Shown here one piece after another: positions 29,531 to 39,326 of a stretch of DNA of 64,000 bases (its first letter is position 1; each line of letters starts with the position of its first letter). This DNA is from Streptomyces sp. NBC_00102. GTDB taxonomy: Bacteria > Actinomycetota > Actinomycetes > Streptomycetales > Streptomycetaceae. Position numbers and translations under genes: made by a program. Where the stretch lies: positions 5,373,001 to 5,437,000 of the forward strand of contig NZ_JAPEMC010000001.1 in the NCBI RefSeq assembly GCF_026343115.1, given 5' to 3'. Under the pieces are notes generated by a model. The model saw only the letters and a list, made by a program, of their open reading frames with translations, made no database searches and had not been told where the DNA came from.

Positions 29531-30584
29531 CCGCGGTCGTGGGAGCCGCCCCGATGCGGCGGAGGCCCCGTACGGAGACGGGGCGGACCGGGCCGCGCCG
29601 CCGGCCGGGACCGAGGGCGGCCGTACCGCACCGACCCGGGCCGAGCGCCGGCGGCTGGCGCGGCGGGTCGTGCGACGGCGCCGCAGGTCCCGGGTGATCG
29701 AGGTCCCCCTCCTGCTGGTGTTCGCGCTGCTCATCGCACTGTTCCTCAAGACATTCGTCGTCCAGGCCTTCGTGATCCCTTCCGGGTCGATGGAGCAGAC
29801 CATCCGGATCGGCGACCGGGTGCTGGTCGACAAGTTCACGCCCTGGTTCCACTCGGAGCCGCAACGGGGCGACGTGGTGGTCTTCAAGGACCCCGGGGGC
29901 TGGCTGGGGGAGAGCGAGACGGTGAGCGCCGGCCCCTCGCCGGCCGGTGTCCGGCAGGCGAAGGAGTTCCTCACCTTCATCGGGCTGCTGCCCTCCGCCG
30001 ACGAACAGGACCTGATCAAGCGCGTGGTCGCGGTCGGCGGGGACACCGTGAAGTGCTGCGGGAAGGACGGGAAGCTCACGGTCAACGGCGCGGCCGTCGA
30101 CGAGCCCTACCTGAACCTTGGGGATGTGCCATCGGCCATCCAATTCGAGGTAAAGGTTCCCGAGGGCCGGATCTTCGTGATGGGCGACCACCGGTCCAAT
30201 TCCGCCGACTCCCGCTACCACCTGGGCAACGGCTACGACGGCACGGTGCCGCTGTCGGACGTCGTGGGGCGCGCCGTGGTCATCGCCTGGCCGGTGGGGA
30301 GCTGGGCCACGCTGGGGCAACGCGACGCGTTCGCCGGGGTGCCGGACGCGGCGTCGGGAGCGTCGGCAGCCGCCGGTGTCTCGCATAGTGTGTCCCACCA
30401 GGATCCCTACGGAATGATCCCGCTCCCGACCCCTGCGGAACTCCCGCTCGTTATGGGAGTGATGGGCCTGCGTCGCATCCGGCGCGGGCCGTGGCACGGA
30501 TTGAGGAGTGGATGTGGGGGATTTGGCGGTCGGCGCACGATCCGGACACGACGAACCCGAGGACCGGCCCGGAAACACGGGTGA
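29523..30584 (+). CDS. lepB: Type I signal peptidase, paralogue 2
   Basis: The 353-residue protein has a membrane helix (VPLLLVFALLIALFLKTF), serine motif IPSGSMEQTIRIGDRV, lysine motif LIKRVVAVGGD, and MGDHRSNSADSR box. A C-terminal hydrophobic stretch (MIPLPTPAELPLVMGVMGL) is followed by an Arg-rich tail. It overlaps the upstream paralogue by eight bases and the downstream one by about 77 bases, so the Arg-rich tail is coded in the overlap. The downstream start could lie further in and shorten the overlap. Confidence 0.9.
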   Translation: MGSRGRGSRPDAAEAPYGDGADRAAPPAGTEGGRTAPTRAERRRLARRVVRRRRRSRVIEVPLLLVFALLIALFLKTFVVQAFVIPSGSMEQTIRIGDRVLVDKFTPWFHSEPQRGDVVVFKDPGGWLGESETVSAGPSPAGVRQAKEFLTFIGLLPSADEQDLIKRVVAVGGDTVKCCGKDGKLTVNGAAVDEPYLNLGDVPSAIQFEVKVPEGRIFVMGDHRSNSADSRYHLGNGYDGTVPLSDVVGRAVVIAWPVGSWATLGQRDAFAGVPDAASGASAAAGVSHSVSHQDPYGMIPLPTPAELPLVMGVMGLRRIRRGPWHGLRSGCGGFGGRRTIRTRRTRGPARKHG

Positions 30585-31410
30585 TCCGTCGGAGACGGCC
30601 GCGGACCGGACGGGGGACGACGGCACCCCGGACGGTGCCGCCGAAGGCCCCCGGCAGCGTTCCTTCTGGAAGGAGCTGCCGCTCCTCATCGGCATCGCGC
30701 TCGTCCTGGCCCTGCTGATCAAGACCTTCCTGGTCCAGGCGTTCTCGATTCCCTCGGACTCGATGCAGGACACGCTCCAGCGCGGCGACCGGGTGCTCGT
30801 GGACAAGCTCACCCCGTGGTTCGGCTCCGAGCCGGAGCGCGGCGAGGTCGTCGTCTTCCACGACCCGGGCGGCTGGCTGGAGGGTTCCGTCAACCCGGAG
30901 CCGAACGTCGCGCAGAAGTTCCTCAGCTTCATCGGGCTCATGCCCTCCGCCGAGGAGAAGGACCTGATCAAGCGGGTCATCGCGGTGGGCGGCGACACGG
31001 TGGAGTGCAAGCAGAACGGCCCCGTCACGGTGAACGGGAAGGCGCTGGAGGAGAAGTCCTTCATCTACCCGGGCAACACCCCCTGCGACGACAAGCCGTT
31101 CGGCCCGATCAAGGTTCCCGAGGGCCGGATCTGGGTCATGGGTGACCACCGCCAGGACTCCCTGGACTCCCGCTACCACCAGAACCTCCCCGGTCAGGGC
31201 ACCGTCTCCGTGGACGACGTCGTCGGCCGTGCCGTGCTGGTGGCCTGGCCCGTCAACCGCTGGGCGACGCTGCCGGTGCCCAGCACCTTCGACCAGTCCG
31301 GTCTGAACGCAGCGGCGGCGACGGCACCGGCCGCGCTCGGGGTGGCCGGAGCGCTGCCCCTGGTCTTCTGGCGTCGCAGGAGGCTGACCCGCGGGCGTAC
31401 CGACGGGTAG
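30508..31410 (+). CDS. lepB: Type I signal peptidase, paralogue 3
   Basis: The 300-residue protein has an acidic N-terminus, membrane helix (LPLLIGIALVLALLIKTFL), serine motif IPSDSMQDTLQRGDRV, lysine motif LIKRVIAVGGD, MGDHRQDSLDSR box, and a second C-terminal membrane helix with an RRRRLTRGR tail. Two-anchor architecture is typical of some Streptomyces Sip enzymes. The start is GTG 30508 with GAGGA just before it; a GTG two codons later is equally possible. Confidence 0.9.
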   Translation: MDVGDLAVGARSGHDEPEDRPGNTGDPSETAADRTGDDGTPDGAAEGPRQRSFWKELPLLIGIALVLALLIKTFLVQAFSIPSDSMQDTLQRGDRVLVDKLTPWFGSEPERGEVVVFHDPGGWLEGSVNPEPNVAQKFLSFIGLMPSAEEKDLIKRVIAVGGDTVECKQNGPVTVNGKALEEKSFIYPGNTPCDDKPFGPIKVPEGRIWVMGDHRQDSLDSRYHQNLPGQGTVSVDDVVGRAVLVAWPVNRWATLPVPSTFDQSGLNAAAATAPAALGVAGALPLVFWRRRRLTRGRTDG

Positions 31411-31459
31411 TGTGCCGACTCGGATCAGCGATTGTCGATCTCCGATGGGGGACGCTGGG

Positions 31460-32284
31460 ATGAGTGGAACAGGACGTACGGGAGACGGCCACGGCCGGCT
31501 CGGCAGTGTGCTGTCGGGTCTGGCCGTGGCCGTCGGCTGTGTGCTCTTCCTCGGCGGCTTCGCCTGGGCCGCCCTGGTGTACCGGCCTTACACCGTGCCG
31601 ACCGGATCGATGTCCCCGACCGTGGAGACCGGGTCCAAGGTGCTGGCACAGCGGATATCGGGCGACGAGGTGCGCCGCGGCGACGTCGTGGTCTTCACGG
31701 ACAAGGCGTGGAGCCTCTCCCCGATGGTCAAGCGGGTCATCGGGATCGGGGGTGACACCGTGGTCTGCTGCGACGCCAAGGGCCGGCTCACCGTCAACGA
31801 CGTGCCGATCGAGGAACCGTATCTGCACCCTGTGGCGGGTCCCTCCGCCGACTTCGACGGCTCCGAGGCACCGGGGACCTCAGAGGCTTCCGGGGAGAGC
31901 GGGGCCACCGGCGGCTCCGGCCGGGCGGCCGCGTCGGACTTCAGCGCGGAGGTTCCCGAGGGGGAGCTCTTCCTGCTCGGCGACGACCGCGACATCTCCC
32001 TCGACTCCCGCATGCACCTGACGGACGAGGGCCAGGGCTCGGTGCCGCGCGACGCGGTCGAGGCACGGGTCGACGCGGTGGCGTTCCCGTCCCCCGGCAT
32101 GCTGGACCGGCCGGAAGGGTTCACCGCGCTGCCCGGCGGCATCTCCTCCCGGGGGCCGCTGCCGCTCCAGCTCGCAGCCGTGGTGCTGGGCGTGATCCTC
32201 ATCCTGGCCGGCTGTGTCTACGGGCCCATCAAAGCGCGTACCCGCCGCCGCGCAGCCGCGAAGGAGGTGGCCGGTGCCCACTGA
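31460..32284 (+). CDS. lepB: Type I signal peptidase, paralogue 4
   Basis: The 274-residue protein is the most divergent of the four: serine motif VPTGSMSPTVETGSKV, lysine motif MVKRVIGIGGD, and LGDDRDISLDSR box. It has an N-terminal membrane helix (about 15-40) and a C-terminal one (LAAVVLGVILILAGCVYG). A Ser/Gly/Glu-rich insert (about 145-175) lies between catalytic boxes. ATG 31460 is preferred over 31445 because a GGGG stretch precedes it. It overlaps the following Nudix gene by 11 bases. Confidence 0.88.
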   Translation: MSGTGRTGDGHGRLGSVLSGLAVAVGCVLFLGGFAWAALVYRPYTVPTGSMSPTVETGSKVLAQRISGDEVRRGDVVVFTDKAWSLSPMVKRVIGIGGDTVVCCDAKGRLTVNDVPIEEPYLHPVAGPSADFDGSEAPGTSEASGESGATGGSGRAAASDFSAEVPEGELFLLGDDRDISLDSRMHLTDEGQGSVPRDAVEARVDAVAFPSPGMLDRPEGFTALPGGISSRGPLPLQLAAVVLGVILILAGCVYGPIKARTRRRAAAKEVAGAH

Positions 32285-32762
32285 GATCCGGACGGTCGCC
32301 CGGGTCGTCCTCCTCGACCCGCGGGACCGGATTCTGCTGATGCACGGCTTCGAACCCGAGGACCCGGCGAAGACCTGGTGGTTCACACCCGGCGGCGGGC
32401 TGGAGGGCGACGAGAGCCACGAGCAGGCGGCCCGCCGTGAACTCGCCGAGGAGACCGGCATCACGGACGTCGAGCTCGGTCCGGTGCTCTGGAAGCGCAG
32501 GTGCTCCTTCCCCTTCGACGGCCGTCGCTGGGAACAGGACGAGTGGTACTTTCTCGCGCGAACGGAACGGACCGCCACCGACCTGGGGGGTCTGACCCCG
32601 CTGGAGCGCCGGAGCGTCACGGGTCTCAGGTGGTGGACTTCCGCCGAACTGCGGGCGACCCGTGAGACGGTGTATCCGACCAAGCTCGCCGAACTGCTGC
32701 GCAGGCTGCTCGACGAGGGTTCTCCGAGCGTTCCGCAGATTCTCGCCCCCGAAATCGCCTGA
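32274..32762 (+). CDS. Nudix hydrolase
   Basis: The 162-residue protein has a perfect Nudix box, GGGLEGDESHEQAARRELAE followed by ETGI (about residues 37-60). It hydrolyses a nucleoside diphosphate linked to some other moiety; the substrate is not predictable. GTG 32274 has an ideal GGAGG and lies inside the 3' end of the upstream signal peptidase gene, implying coupled translation. Confidence 0.88.
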   Translation: MPTEIRTVARVVLLDPRDRILLMHGFEPEDPAKTWWFTPGGGLEGDESHEQAARRELAEETGITDVELGPVLWKRRCSFPFDGRRWEQDEWYFLARTERTATDLGGLTPLERRSVTGLRWWTSAELRATRETVYPTKLAELLRRLLDEGSPSVPQILAPEIA

Positions 32763-32826
32763 ACGTCCGGGGGCGTCACCGGCTGCAGCACAATGGGGGA
32801 ACGCACGGCTGAAGGGGACGCATGCC

Positions 32827-33135
32827 ATGAGCGCCGAGGACCTCGAAAAGTACGAGACCGAGATGGAGCTGAAGCTCTACCGGGAGTACCGCGACGTCGT
32901 CGGTCTGTTCAAATTCGTGATCGAGACCGAACGTCGCTTCTACCTCACCAACGACTACGAGATGCAGGTCCACTCGGTCCAAGGGGAGGTGTTCTTCGAA
33001 GTGTCCATGGCAGATGCCTGGGTCTGGGACATGTACCGGCCGGCGAGATTCGTCAAGCAGGTGCGTGTGCTGACCTTCAAGGACGTGAACATCGAGGAGC
33101 TCAACAAGAGCGATCTCGAACTCCCGGGCGGCTGA
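32827..33135 (+). CDS. DUF2469-like conserved actinobacterial protein
   Basis: The 102-residue acidic protein begins MSAEDLEKYETEMELKLYRE. The run YRDVVGLFKFVIETERRFYL and the WVWDMYRPARFVK segment are strongly conserved in actinobacteria (DUF2469). The function is unknown. It lies between a Nudix gene and yraN, its usual neighbourhood. Confidence 0.88.
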   Translation: MSAEDLEKYETEMELKLYREYRDVVGLFKFVIETERRFYLTNDYEMQVHSVQGEVFFEVSMADAWVWDMYRPARFVKQVRVLTFKDVNIEELNKSDLELPGG

Positions 33136-33341
33136 CAGCCACCCGGCACGCGGGCCGGACCGTGTTCGACAGGGCCTGGAGGCCCGCCCCGCGCGTGTGA
33201 CGGATCGTTTTCCCGGTCCGTCAACCCGGGCAACCCGGTCACTCTCATGGGTGGCCGGGTTTTCCACATCCGGGAGGTTGTCCACCAAGATCCACAAGGA
33301 TCGGCCGTCCCGCGCAGAGTCGGTGCCGGAGGTGGTGCCGG

Positions 33342-33704
33342 ATGAAGAACGCACGGGGAGCACTCGGGCGGTACGGCGAGGAGTTGGCGGCGCGGCTGCT
33401 GACCGACGTGGGCATGGTCGTGGTGGCGCGCAACTGGCGCTGCCGGGCCGGAGAGATCGACATCGTCGCGCGCGACGGCGACGCGGTCGTCGTCTGCGAG
33501 GTGAAGACCCGCAGATCGGTGGAGTACCAGCACCCGATGGCGGCCATCACCCCGGCCAAGGCGGAACGGCTGCGACGGCTCGCGGAGTTGTGGCTCGAAT
33601 CGCACGGGGGACCGCCCCGGGGCGGCGTACGCATCGACCTCGTCGGGGTGATCGTGCCCCGGCGCGGCGGTCCCGTCGCCGAGCACGCGCGGGGGGTGGC
33701 CTGA
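33342..33704 (+). CDS. yraN: YraN family endonuclease-like protein (UPF0102)
   Basis: The 120-residue protein has an endonuclease-like fold with the motif sequence [26 protein letters not shown] and [10 protein letters not shown], i.e. the GEIDLI / E-x-K core of restriction-like nucleases. The biological role is uncertain. It is one base from comM and in the classic yraN-comM-dprA order. Confidence 0.92.
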   Translation: MKNARGALGRYGEELAARLLTDVGMVVVARNWRCRAGEIDIVARDGDAVVVCEVKTRRSVEYQHPMAAITPAKAERLRRLAELWLESHGGPPRGGVRIDLVGVIVPRRGGPVAEHARGVA

Positions 33705-33705
33705 G

Positions 33706-35325
33706 ATGGGCTTCGCACGGGCCTGTTCCGTCGCGCTGGTCGGCGTGGAGGGCGTGGTGGTGGAGGTCCAGGCCGACCTGGAACCGGGAGTGGCGGCGTT
33801 CACACTGGTCGGCCTGCCGGACAAGAGCCTGGTCGAGAGCAGGGACCGGGTCAGGGCGGCGGTCACGAACTCCGGTGCCCAGTGGCCGCAGAAGAAACTC
33901 ACGGTCGGCCTCTCGCCGGCCTCCGTACCGAAGTCCGGTTCGGGCTTCGATCTCGCCGTCGCCTGCGCAGTGCTCGGCGCCGCCGAGCGGATCGACCCGG
34001 CGGGAATCGCCGACGTCGTCATGATCGGGGAGCTGGGCCTGGACGGACAGGTGCGCCCGGTGCGCGGGGTGCTGCCCGCGGTCCTCGCCGCCGCCGAGGC
34101 CGGATACCACCACGTCGTGGTGCCCGAACAGACCGCCGGGGAGGCGGCGCTGGTGCCCGGCGTCTCGGTCCTGGGCGTACGGAGCCTGCGCCAGCTGATC
34201 GCGATCCTGAGCGACGAACCGGTGCCCGACGAACCGGCCGGCCTGCAGAGCCGTCCCGACACCCTGCTCGCCGGGCTGATGGTCCCCGGCTCCGGGTTCG
34301 GCGCGGGGCTCGCCCCGGCCCAAGGCCCCGGCGGGTACGCCAAGGACCTGAGCGACGTCGCGGGCCAGAGCAGGCCGCGCAAGGCCCTGGAGATCGCCGC
34401 GGCGGGCGGGCACCATCTGCTGCTCTCCGGGCCGCCGGGCGCCGGAAAGACGATGCTGGCCGAGCGGCTGCCGGGCATCCTGCCGCCGCTCACCCGGCGG
34501 GAAGCCCTGGAGGTGACGGCCGTGCACTCGGTCGCCGGAATCCTCCCTCCGGGCGAACCTCTGGTGAGCACGGCGCCGTACTGCTCCCCGCACCACTCGG
34601 CCACCATGCAGTCGCTGATCGGCGGCGGCAACGGACTGCCGAAGCCCGGGGCCGTCTCCCTGGCCCATCGTGGAATTCTCTTTCTGGACGAGGCGCCCGA
34701 GTTCTCGGTCCGGGCCCTGGACGCCCTGCGTCAGCCCCTGGAGTCCGGCCACGTGGTGGTGGCCCGGGCGGCGGGAGTCGTGAGACTGCCGGCGCGCTTC
34801 CTCATGGTGCTGGCGGCGAACCCGTGCCCCTGCGGCCGGCACAGCCTGGGCGGAGCCGGCTGCGAGTGCCCGCCCTCGCTGATCCGCCGCTACCAGGCCA
34901 GGCTGTCCGGTCCCCTGCTGGACCGGGTGGACCTGAGGGTCGAGGTGGAGCCCGTCACCCGCGCGGACCTGGCGGAGGGCGGAGGCCGGGGCGAACCGAC
35001 CGCCGTCGTGGCCGACCGGGTGCGGGAGGCCCGAGCCCGCGCGGCCGGGCGACTGGCCGGCACGCCCTGGACCACCAACAGCGAGGTGCCGGGCCATGAG
35101 CTGCGGACCCGGCTGCTCGCGGCCCCCGGAGCGCTGATGGCCGCCGAACGGGACATGGAGCGCGGCGCCCTGACGGCGCGCGGCCTCGACCGGGTGCTGC
35201 GGGTGGCCTGGACCGTCGCGGACCTGCGCGGCGCGGACCGGCCGGACGCCTCGGACGTGGCCGCCGCCCTGGAACTGCGTACGGGCGTCCAGCGCGGCGT
35301 GCCCATGAACGCGAGGGCCTCGTGA
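33706..35325 (+). CDS. comM: ComM/YifB-family Mg-chelatase-like AAA+ ATPase
   Basis: The 539-residue protein has an N-terminal Lon-protease-like fold domain (about 1-170) and an AAA+ core with Walker A SGPPGAGKTM (about 242) and Walker B ILFLDEAPEFS. A cysteine cluster NPCPCGRHSLGGAGCEC follows, then the Mg-chelatase C-terminal domain. In naturally competent bacteria ComM promotes branch migration during transformation. Its role in Streptomyces is not established. Its stop overlaps the dprA start (GTGA). Confidence 0.93.
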   Translation: MGFARACSVALVGVEGVVVEVQADLEPGVAAFTLVGLPDKSLVESRDRVRAAVTNSGAQWPQKKLTVGLSPASVPKSGSGFDLAVACAVLGAAERIDPAGIADVVMIGELGLDGQVRPVRGVLPAVLAAAEAGYHHVVVPEQTAGEAALVPGVSVLGVRSLRQLIAILSDEPVPDEPAGLQSRPDTLLAGLMVPGSGFGAGLAPAQGPGGYAKDLSDVAGQSRPRKALEIAAAGGHHLLLSGPPGAGKTMLAERLPGILPPLTRREALEVTAVHSVAGILPPGEPLVSTAPYCSPHHSATMQSLIGGGNGLPKPGAVSLAHRGILFLDEAPEFSVRALDALRQPLESGHVVVARAAGVVRLPARFLMVLAANPCPCGRHSLGGAGCECPPSLIRRYQARLSGPLLDRVDLRVEVEPVTRADLAEGGGRGEPTAVVADRVREARARAAGRLAGTPWTTNSEVPGHELRTRLLAAPGALMAAERDMERGALTARGLDRVLRVAWTVADLRGADRPDASDVAAALELRTGVQRGVPMNARAS

Positions 35326-36542
35326 CCGGGGCGGGGCGGGAGCCCCGTCCGGGGGAGCCGGCGGACGGAGGGGAGGCCGCGGGCGGGCCGTCGGATGCCG
35401 AGCGGCTGGCGCGGGCCGCGCTCACCAGGATCGTCGAACCCGGCGACGAGCGGGCGGGCCGGTGGCTGCGTACGCACGGGGCGACGGGGCTGCTGCGGCG
35501 CCTGAGCGCGTACGACGGGTCTCCCGAGACGCTGCCCGGGATGACGGCGGCCCGGCTCGCGGGTTACCGGATGAGGGCCGCCGTCGCGGACCCGGCGGCG
35601 GACCTTGAGGCCGTGGCCCGGGCAGGCGGGCGGTTCGTCGTTCCGGGCGACCGGGAGTGGCCCGGTCAGCTGGACGACCTCGGCGACGCCCGCCCGGTCG
35701 GGCTGTGGATCCGGGGCGCCCCCGACCTGCGGCTCTGGGCGTTGCGCTCGGTCGCGGTGGTCGGCGCGCGGGCCTGCACCCCGTACGGCGCCCACATGGC
35801 CGCCACGCTGGGCGCCGGGCTCGCGGAGCGGGGCTGGGTGGTGGTCTCCGGCGCCGCCTTCGGAGTCGACGGCGCGGCGCACCGGGGAGCGCTCGCGGCC
35901 GGAGGCGCCACGGTCGCGGTGCTGGCCAGCGGGGTGGACGTCGCCTACCCGCGCGGGCACGCGGAGCTGATCGGCCGGATCGCGCGGGAGGGGCTCCTGG
36001 TGGGGGAGCTGCCGCCGGGCACCCACCCGACCCGCAGCAGGTTCGTCCTCCGCAACAGAGTGATCGCCGCGCTGACCAGGGGCACGGTCGTGGTGGAGGC
36101 GGAGTACCGCAGCGGGTCCCTGGTGACCGCCCGGGGCGCCCAGCGGCTCGGCCGCTTCACCATGGGCGTACCGGGACCCGCGACCAGCGGACTGTCGGCC
36201 GGCGTCCACGAACTGCTGCGCGGGGAAGGGGTACTGGTCACCGACGCGGCCGAAGTGGCCGAACTCGTCGGCGAGATCGGCGACCTCGCCCCGGTCCGGC
36301 GCGGGACCGTGCTCCCCAGGGACCTGCTCGGCCCGGCCGCAGCCGCGGTCCTGGACGCGCTGCCCCGGGAGGGGACGACGGGGGTGCGCGACGTCGCCCG
36401 GTCCGCGGGTACGTCGACCGACGAGACGCTCGCGCGACTGTACGAACTGCACTCACTGGGGTTCGTCGAACGGGAGGGCGACATCTGGCGTCCGGCCTCC
36501 GCGCCGAGACCCAACGACGACACCCGGCGAGGCGGTACTTGA
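35322..36542 (+). CDS. dprA: DNA-processing protein DprA
   Basis: The 406-residue protein loads RecA on incoming single-stranded DNA in transformable species. It has an N-terminal SAM-like helical region, a Rossmann-like core with [47 protein letters not shown] and [21 protein letters not shown], and a C-terminal winged-helix (about 345-395). It is translationally coupled to comM by GTGA. Confidence 0.94.
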   Translation: MTGAGREPRPGEPADGGEAAGGPSDAERLARAALTRIVEPGDERAGRWLRTHGATGLLRRLSAYDGSPETLPGMTAARLAGYRMRAAVADPAADLEAVARAGGRFVVPGDREWPGQLDDLGDARPVGLWIRGAPDLRLWALRSVAVVGARACTPYGAHMAATLGAGLAERGWVVVSGAAFGVDGAAHRGALAAGGATVAVLASGVDVAYPRGHAELIGRIAREGLLVGELPPGTHPTRSRFVLRNRVIAALTRGTVVVEAEYRSGSLVTARGAQRLGRFTMGVPGPATSGLSAGVHELLRGEGVLVTDAAEVAELVGEIGDLAPVRRGTVLPRDLLGPAAAAVLDALPREGTTGVRDVARSAGTSTDETLARLYELHSLGFVEREGDIWRPASAPRPNDDTRRGGT

Positions 36543-36792
36543 CCTGGGGCATTCGGGTGAAAAGGTAAGCGGGGTGACCTCGGGAGTTCGTGCGGCGCCA
36601 CTCCCGGGGCCGACGAGCACGCTGTCGGCCCCGGTCGTCCGGTGCGCCCGGCGCCGGGAGCGCGCGACGCACCAGCGCGCTCCTGCCGCCCTCTTCCAGC
36701 GCGCAACGCGACGTCCCAGTCACGCTACGCTCACAGGTCTCCGCTCCCCACAAGTCCCCAGTACTTCACGGCAGAACGGCTCAAGGCACCAC

Positions 36793-37629
36793 ATGCCCCA
36801 GCACACCTCCGGGTCTGACCGCGCGGCAGTACCACCCGCTGCGCGTGGCACTGTGCGGCCCTCCGCCCCCTCCTCCCTCGAAGAGTTGTGGCGCAGTTAC
36901 AAGTCCACGGGAGACGAGCGGCTGAGGGAGCAGCTGATCCTGCACTACTCGCCGCTCGTCAAGTACGTCGCGGGCCGGGTCAGTGTGGGGCTCCCGTCCA
37001 ACGTCGAACAGGCGGACTTCGTTTCCTCGGGCGTCTTCGGACTGATCGACGCCATCGAGAAGTTCGACATCGAGCGGGCCATCAAGTTCGAGACGTACGC
37101 GATCACCCGTATCCGGGGCGCGATGATCGACGAACTCCGGGCACTGGACTGGATTCCGCGTTCCGTACGGCAGAAGGCGCGGAACGTCGAGCGCGCGTAC
37201 GCCACGCTCGAAGCGCAGTTGCGGCGCACCCCGTCGGAGTCCGAGGTCGCCGCCGAGATGGGGATCGCGCTGGAGGAACTGCACGCGGTTTTCAGCCAGT
37301 TGTCGCTGGCGAACGTGGTGGCCCTGGAAGAGCTGCTGCACGTCGGAGGCGAAGGGGGCAACCGGCTCAGCCTGATGGACACGCTGGAGGACACCGCCGC
37401 CGACGATCCGGTGGAGGTCGCCGAGGGCCGCGAGCTCAGACGGCTGCTCGCCCGCGCCATCAACACCCTGCCGGACCGGGAGAAGACCGTGGTCACCCTC
37501 TACTACTACGAGGGGCTCACGCTCGCCGAGATCGGCAACGTCCTCGGAGTCACCGAGAGCCGGGTCAGCCAGATCCACACCAAGTCGGTCCTGCAGCTGC
37601 GCGCGAAACTGGCCGACGCGGGCCGCTGA
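36793..37629 (+). CDS. whiG: Sporulation sigma factor WhiG
   Basis: The 278-residue sigma factor of the FliA family commits aerial hyphae to sporulation in Streptomyces. Region 2 is seen in [20 protein letters not shown] and [20 protein letters not shown], followed by the region 2.4-3 boundary [20 protein letters not shown], and region 4 in [20 protein letters not shown] with recognition helix [11 protein letters not shown]. The length matches WhiG (about 280). ATG 36793 is chosen on homology. A 250-base upstream gap separates it from dprA. Confidence 0.95.
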   Translation: MPQHTSGSDRAAVPPAARGTVRPSAPSSLEELWRSYKSTGDERLREQLILHYSPLVKYVAGRVSVGLPSNVEQADFVSSGVFGLIDAIEKFDIERAIKFETYAITRIRGAMIDELRALDWIPRSVRQKARNVERAYATLEAQLRRTPSESEVAAEMGIALEELHAVFSQLSLANVVALEELLHVGGEGGNRLSLMDTLEDTAADDPVEVAEGRELRRLLARAINTLPDREKTVVTLYYYEGLTLAEIGNVLGVTESRVSQIHTKSVLQLRAKLADAGR

Positions 37630-37699
37630 GCGGCCCGCTACCGGCGGACGCCCGGGACGGGCCCCTTCGCGCGCGGCCCCTCCGCCGTAGAGTGGAGCC

Positions 37700-38281
37700 G
37701 TGCCCAGGATTCGAGCGGCCTCCGTGGCCGAGCACCGGACCATGCAGCGCGGCGCCCTCCTGGATGCCGCGCGCTCCCTGCTTTCCGAGGGCGGGACGGA
37801 GGCGTTGACCTTCCCCGCACTCGCCGAACGCACGGGCCTCGCCAGGTCGTCGGTGTACGAGTACTTCCGTTCCCGCGCCGCCGTCGTCGAGGAACTCTGC
37901 GCCGTGGACTTCCCCGTGTGGGCGGCCGAGGTCGAGAACGCCATGGCGCGGGCCCAGGCGCCCGAGGAGAAGATCGAGGCGTACGTCCGCAAGCAGCTCG
38001 AACTGGTGGGGGACAGGCGTCACCGCGCCGTGGTCGCCATCTCCGCAGGCGAACTCGACGCCGGGGCCCGGGAGAAGATCAGGGCCGCGCACGGCGGACT
38101 GATCACCATGATCGTCGAGGCGCTGGGCGACCTCGGGCACGCCCAGCCGAGGCTCGCGGCGATGCTGCTCCAGGGCTCCGTCGACGCGGCGGTGCGTCGC
38201 ATCGAGCTGGTCGTGGCCGAGGAGCCCGGCGTGATCGCCGAGACCGCGGTCGCCATGATCCTGCGCGGCGTACGGGGCTGA
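37700..38281 (+). CDS. TetR-family transcriptional regulator
   Basis: The predicted 193-residue protein has an N-terminal TetR helix-turn-helix (about residues 19-62): ALLDAARSLLSEGGTEALTF, ALAERTGLARSSVYEYFRSR. The C-terminal ligand domain is all-helical and not classifiable. GTG start at 37700. It follows whiG by 70 bases in the same direction; a conserved association with whiG would point to development, but that is inference. Confidence 0.9.
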   Translation: MPRIRAASVAEHRTMQRGALLDAARSLLSEGGTEALTFPALAERTGLARSSVYEYFRSRAAVVEELCAVDFPVWAAEVENAMARAQAPEEKIEAYVRKQLELVGDRRHRAVVAISAGELDAGAREKIRAAHGGLITMIVEALGDLGHAQPRLAAMLLQGSVDAAVRRIELVVAEEPGVIAETAVAMILRGVRG

Positions 38282-38310
38282 TCTCCACCCGCCCCACCCC
38301 GCCCCACCTC

Positions 38311-39054
38311 TCACGGCTGGTCCTCGGGCAGCGGTACGCCCGACACCGGCAGCAGCCGTGACGGGCCCCGCGTCAGCAGGGCGGGCGGCAGCAGCGAGAG
38401 CGGATCGACGTAGGAGTCGCCGCGCCGCGCACCCCAGTGGAGGCACCCCGCCGCGCAGTGCGAAGGGCCCGGCTCCGTCACCGCGACCGGCGAGCCCGCC
38501 CGGACTTCGTCCCCGACGCGTACCAGGGGGCGCACGGGCTCGTACGTGGTGCGCAGCGGCGGATCGCCGCCTGCGGCCAGTTCCACGGTGAGGACCCCGC
38601 GTCCGGCGACGCGGCCCGCGAAGGCGACGCGTCCGGCCGCGACCGCGCGGACCCGGGTGCCGGCGGGCGCGGCGAGGTCCACGCCCCGGTGGCCGGGCGC
38701 GTACGGGCCGGCCGGCGGCTCCCACCCCCGTACGACCACCGGCCTGCCCGCAAGCGGCCAGGTACGGGCGCCCCGGACGTCAGGACCGGCACCCGCGCCG
38801 GCCGGTACCCCGAAGGCCGGACCCGCGTCCGGTGCGGGCGCCGAGGCGCCGGCCGGAGCGGTGACGCAGAGGGCCAGGAGTACGAGCGCGAGCACCGGTG
38901 GCCGGAGCCGTGCCCCTACCCATGACGGGCAGGGGGCCGGGCGTGTCCGTACCGGTGGCGGGTATGTGGTCGTGCGGGTCCGTGCCCGTGACGGGTAGGT
39001 GGCCGGGCGTGTCCGTACCCGTGGCGGGTATGTGGTCGTGCGGGTTCCCTGCAT
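38311..39054 (-). CDS. Exported M23 (LytM-like) peptidase-domain protein with altered metal site
   Basis: The start is uncertain. The 247-residue version has a repetitive Thr/Arg/Pro-rich N-terminal stretch, a hydrophobic signal segment ([21 protein letters not shown]) and a C-terminal LytM domain: [20 protein letters not shown] carries the HxxxD ligands, but the canonical HxH reads CLH ([12 protein letters not shown]). The first histidine is therefore a cysteine, which may change or abolish peptidoglycan hydrolysis. It is divergent from rpsB. The N-terminal region is coded by an imperfect 66-bp tandem duplication; the true start may lie elsewhere. Confidence 0.75.
   Translation of the reverse strand: MQGTRTTTYPPRVRTRPATYPSRARTRTTTYPPPVRTRPAPCPSWVGARLRPPVLALVLLALCVTAPAGASAPAPDAGPAFGVPAGAGAGPDVRGARTWPLAGRPVVVRGWEPPAGPYAPGHRGVDLAAPAGTRVRAVAAGRVAFAGRVAGRGVLTVELAAGGDPPLRTTYEPVRPLVRVGDEVRAGSPVAVTEPGPSHCAAGCLHWGARRGDSYVDPLSLLPPALLTRGPSRLLPVSGVPLPEDQP
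38935..39046 (-). repeat. Imperfect 66-bp tandem duplication near the M23-like gene start
   Basis: The segment 38935-39000 is repeated at 39001-39046 with only two or so mismatches over the 46 shared bases. In the minus-strand frame it encodes a 22-residue Thr/Arg/Tyr/Pro-rich unit. Confidence 0.85.
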
Positions 39055-39326
39055 GCCGGAACCCTGCCTCCGAAGGCCGTCGGCCGGGGCGGCCCGGGCC
39101 CCGCCTGTGGAGTACTCGCCGGTTGTGGACAACGCCGTCACCCGGCACTCGAAGGGTCCCGTACACTTCTTGTGGCGACCCGGGTGACCGGGTCGACTTC
39201 GCACGCCCCGCCACCTCCTCAGCGGACGGTGGCCGCGCCTCTCGGTCCTTCGTGGCACGGCGCGTGGGGCGTCAGGCGCGAGCGCAATCCTGCGGTCGCG
39301 GAACCGAGTACCTCAAGGAGATGGCC

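Noticed and set aside
33199..33223. Inverted repeat TGACGGA/TCCGTCA upstream of yraN as an operator
   Set aside because: Short arms in a gap that also follows a gene end; terminator or chance is as likely, so no function is claimed.
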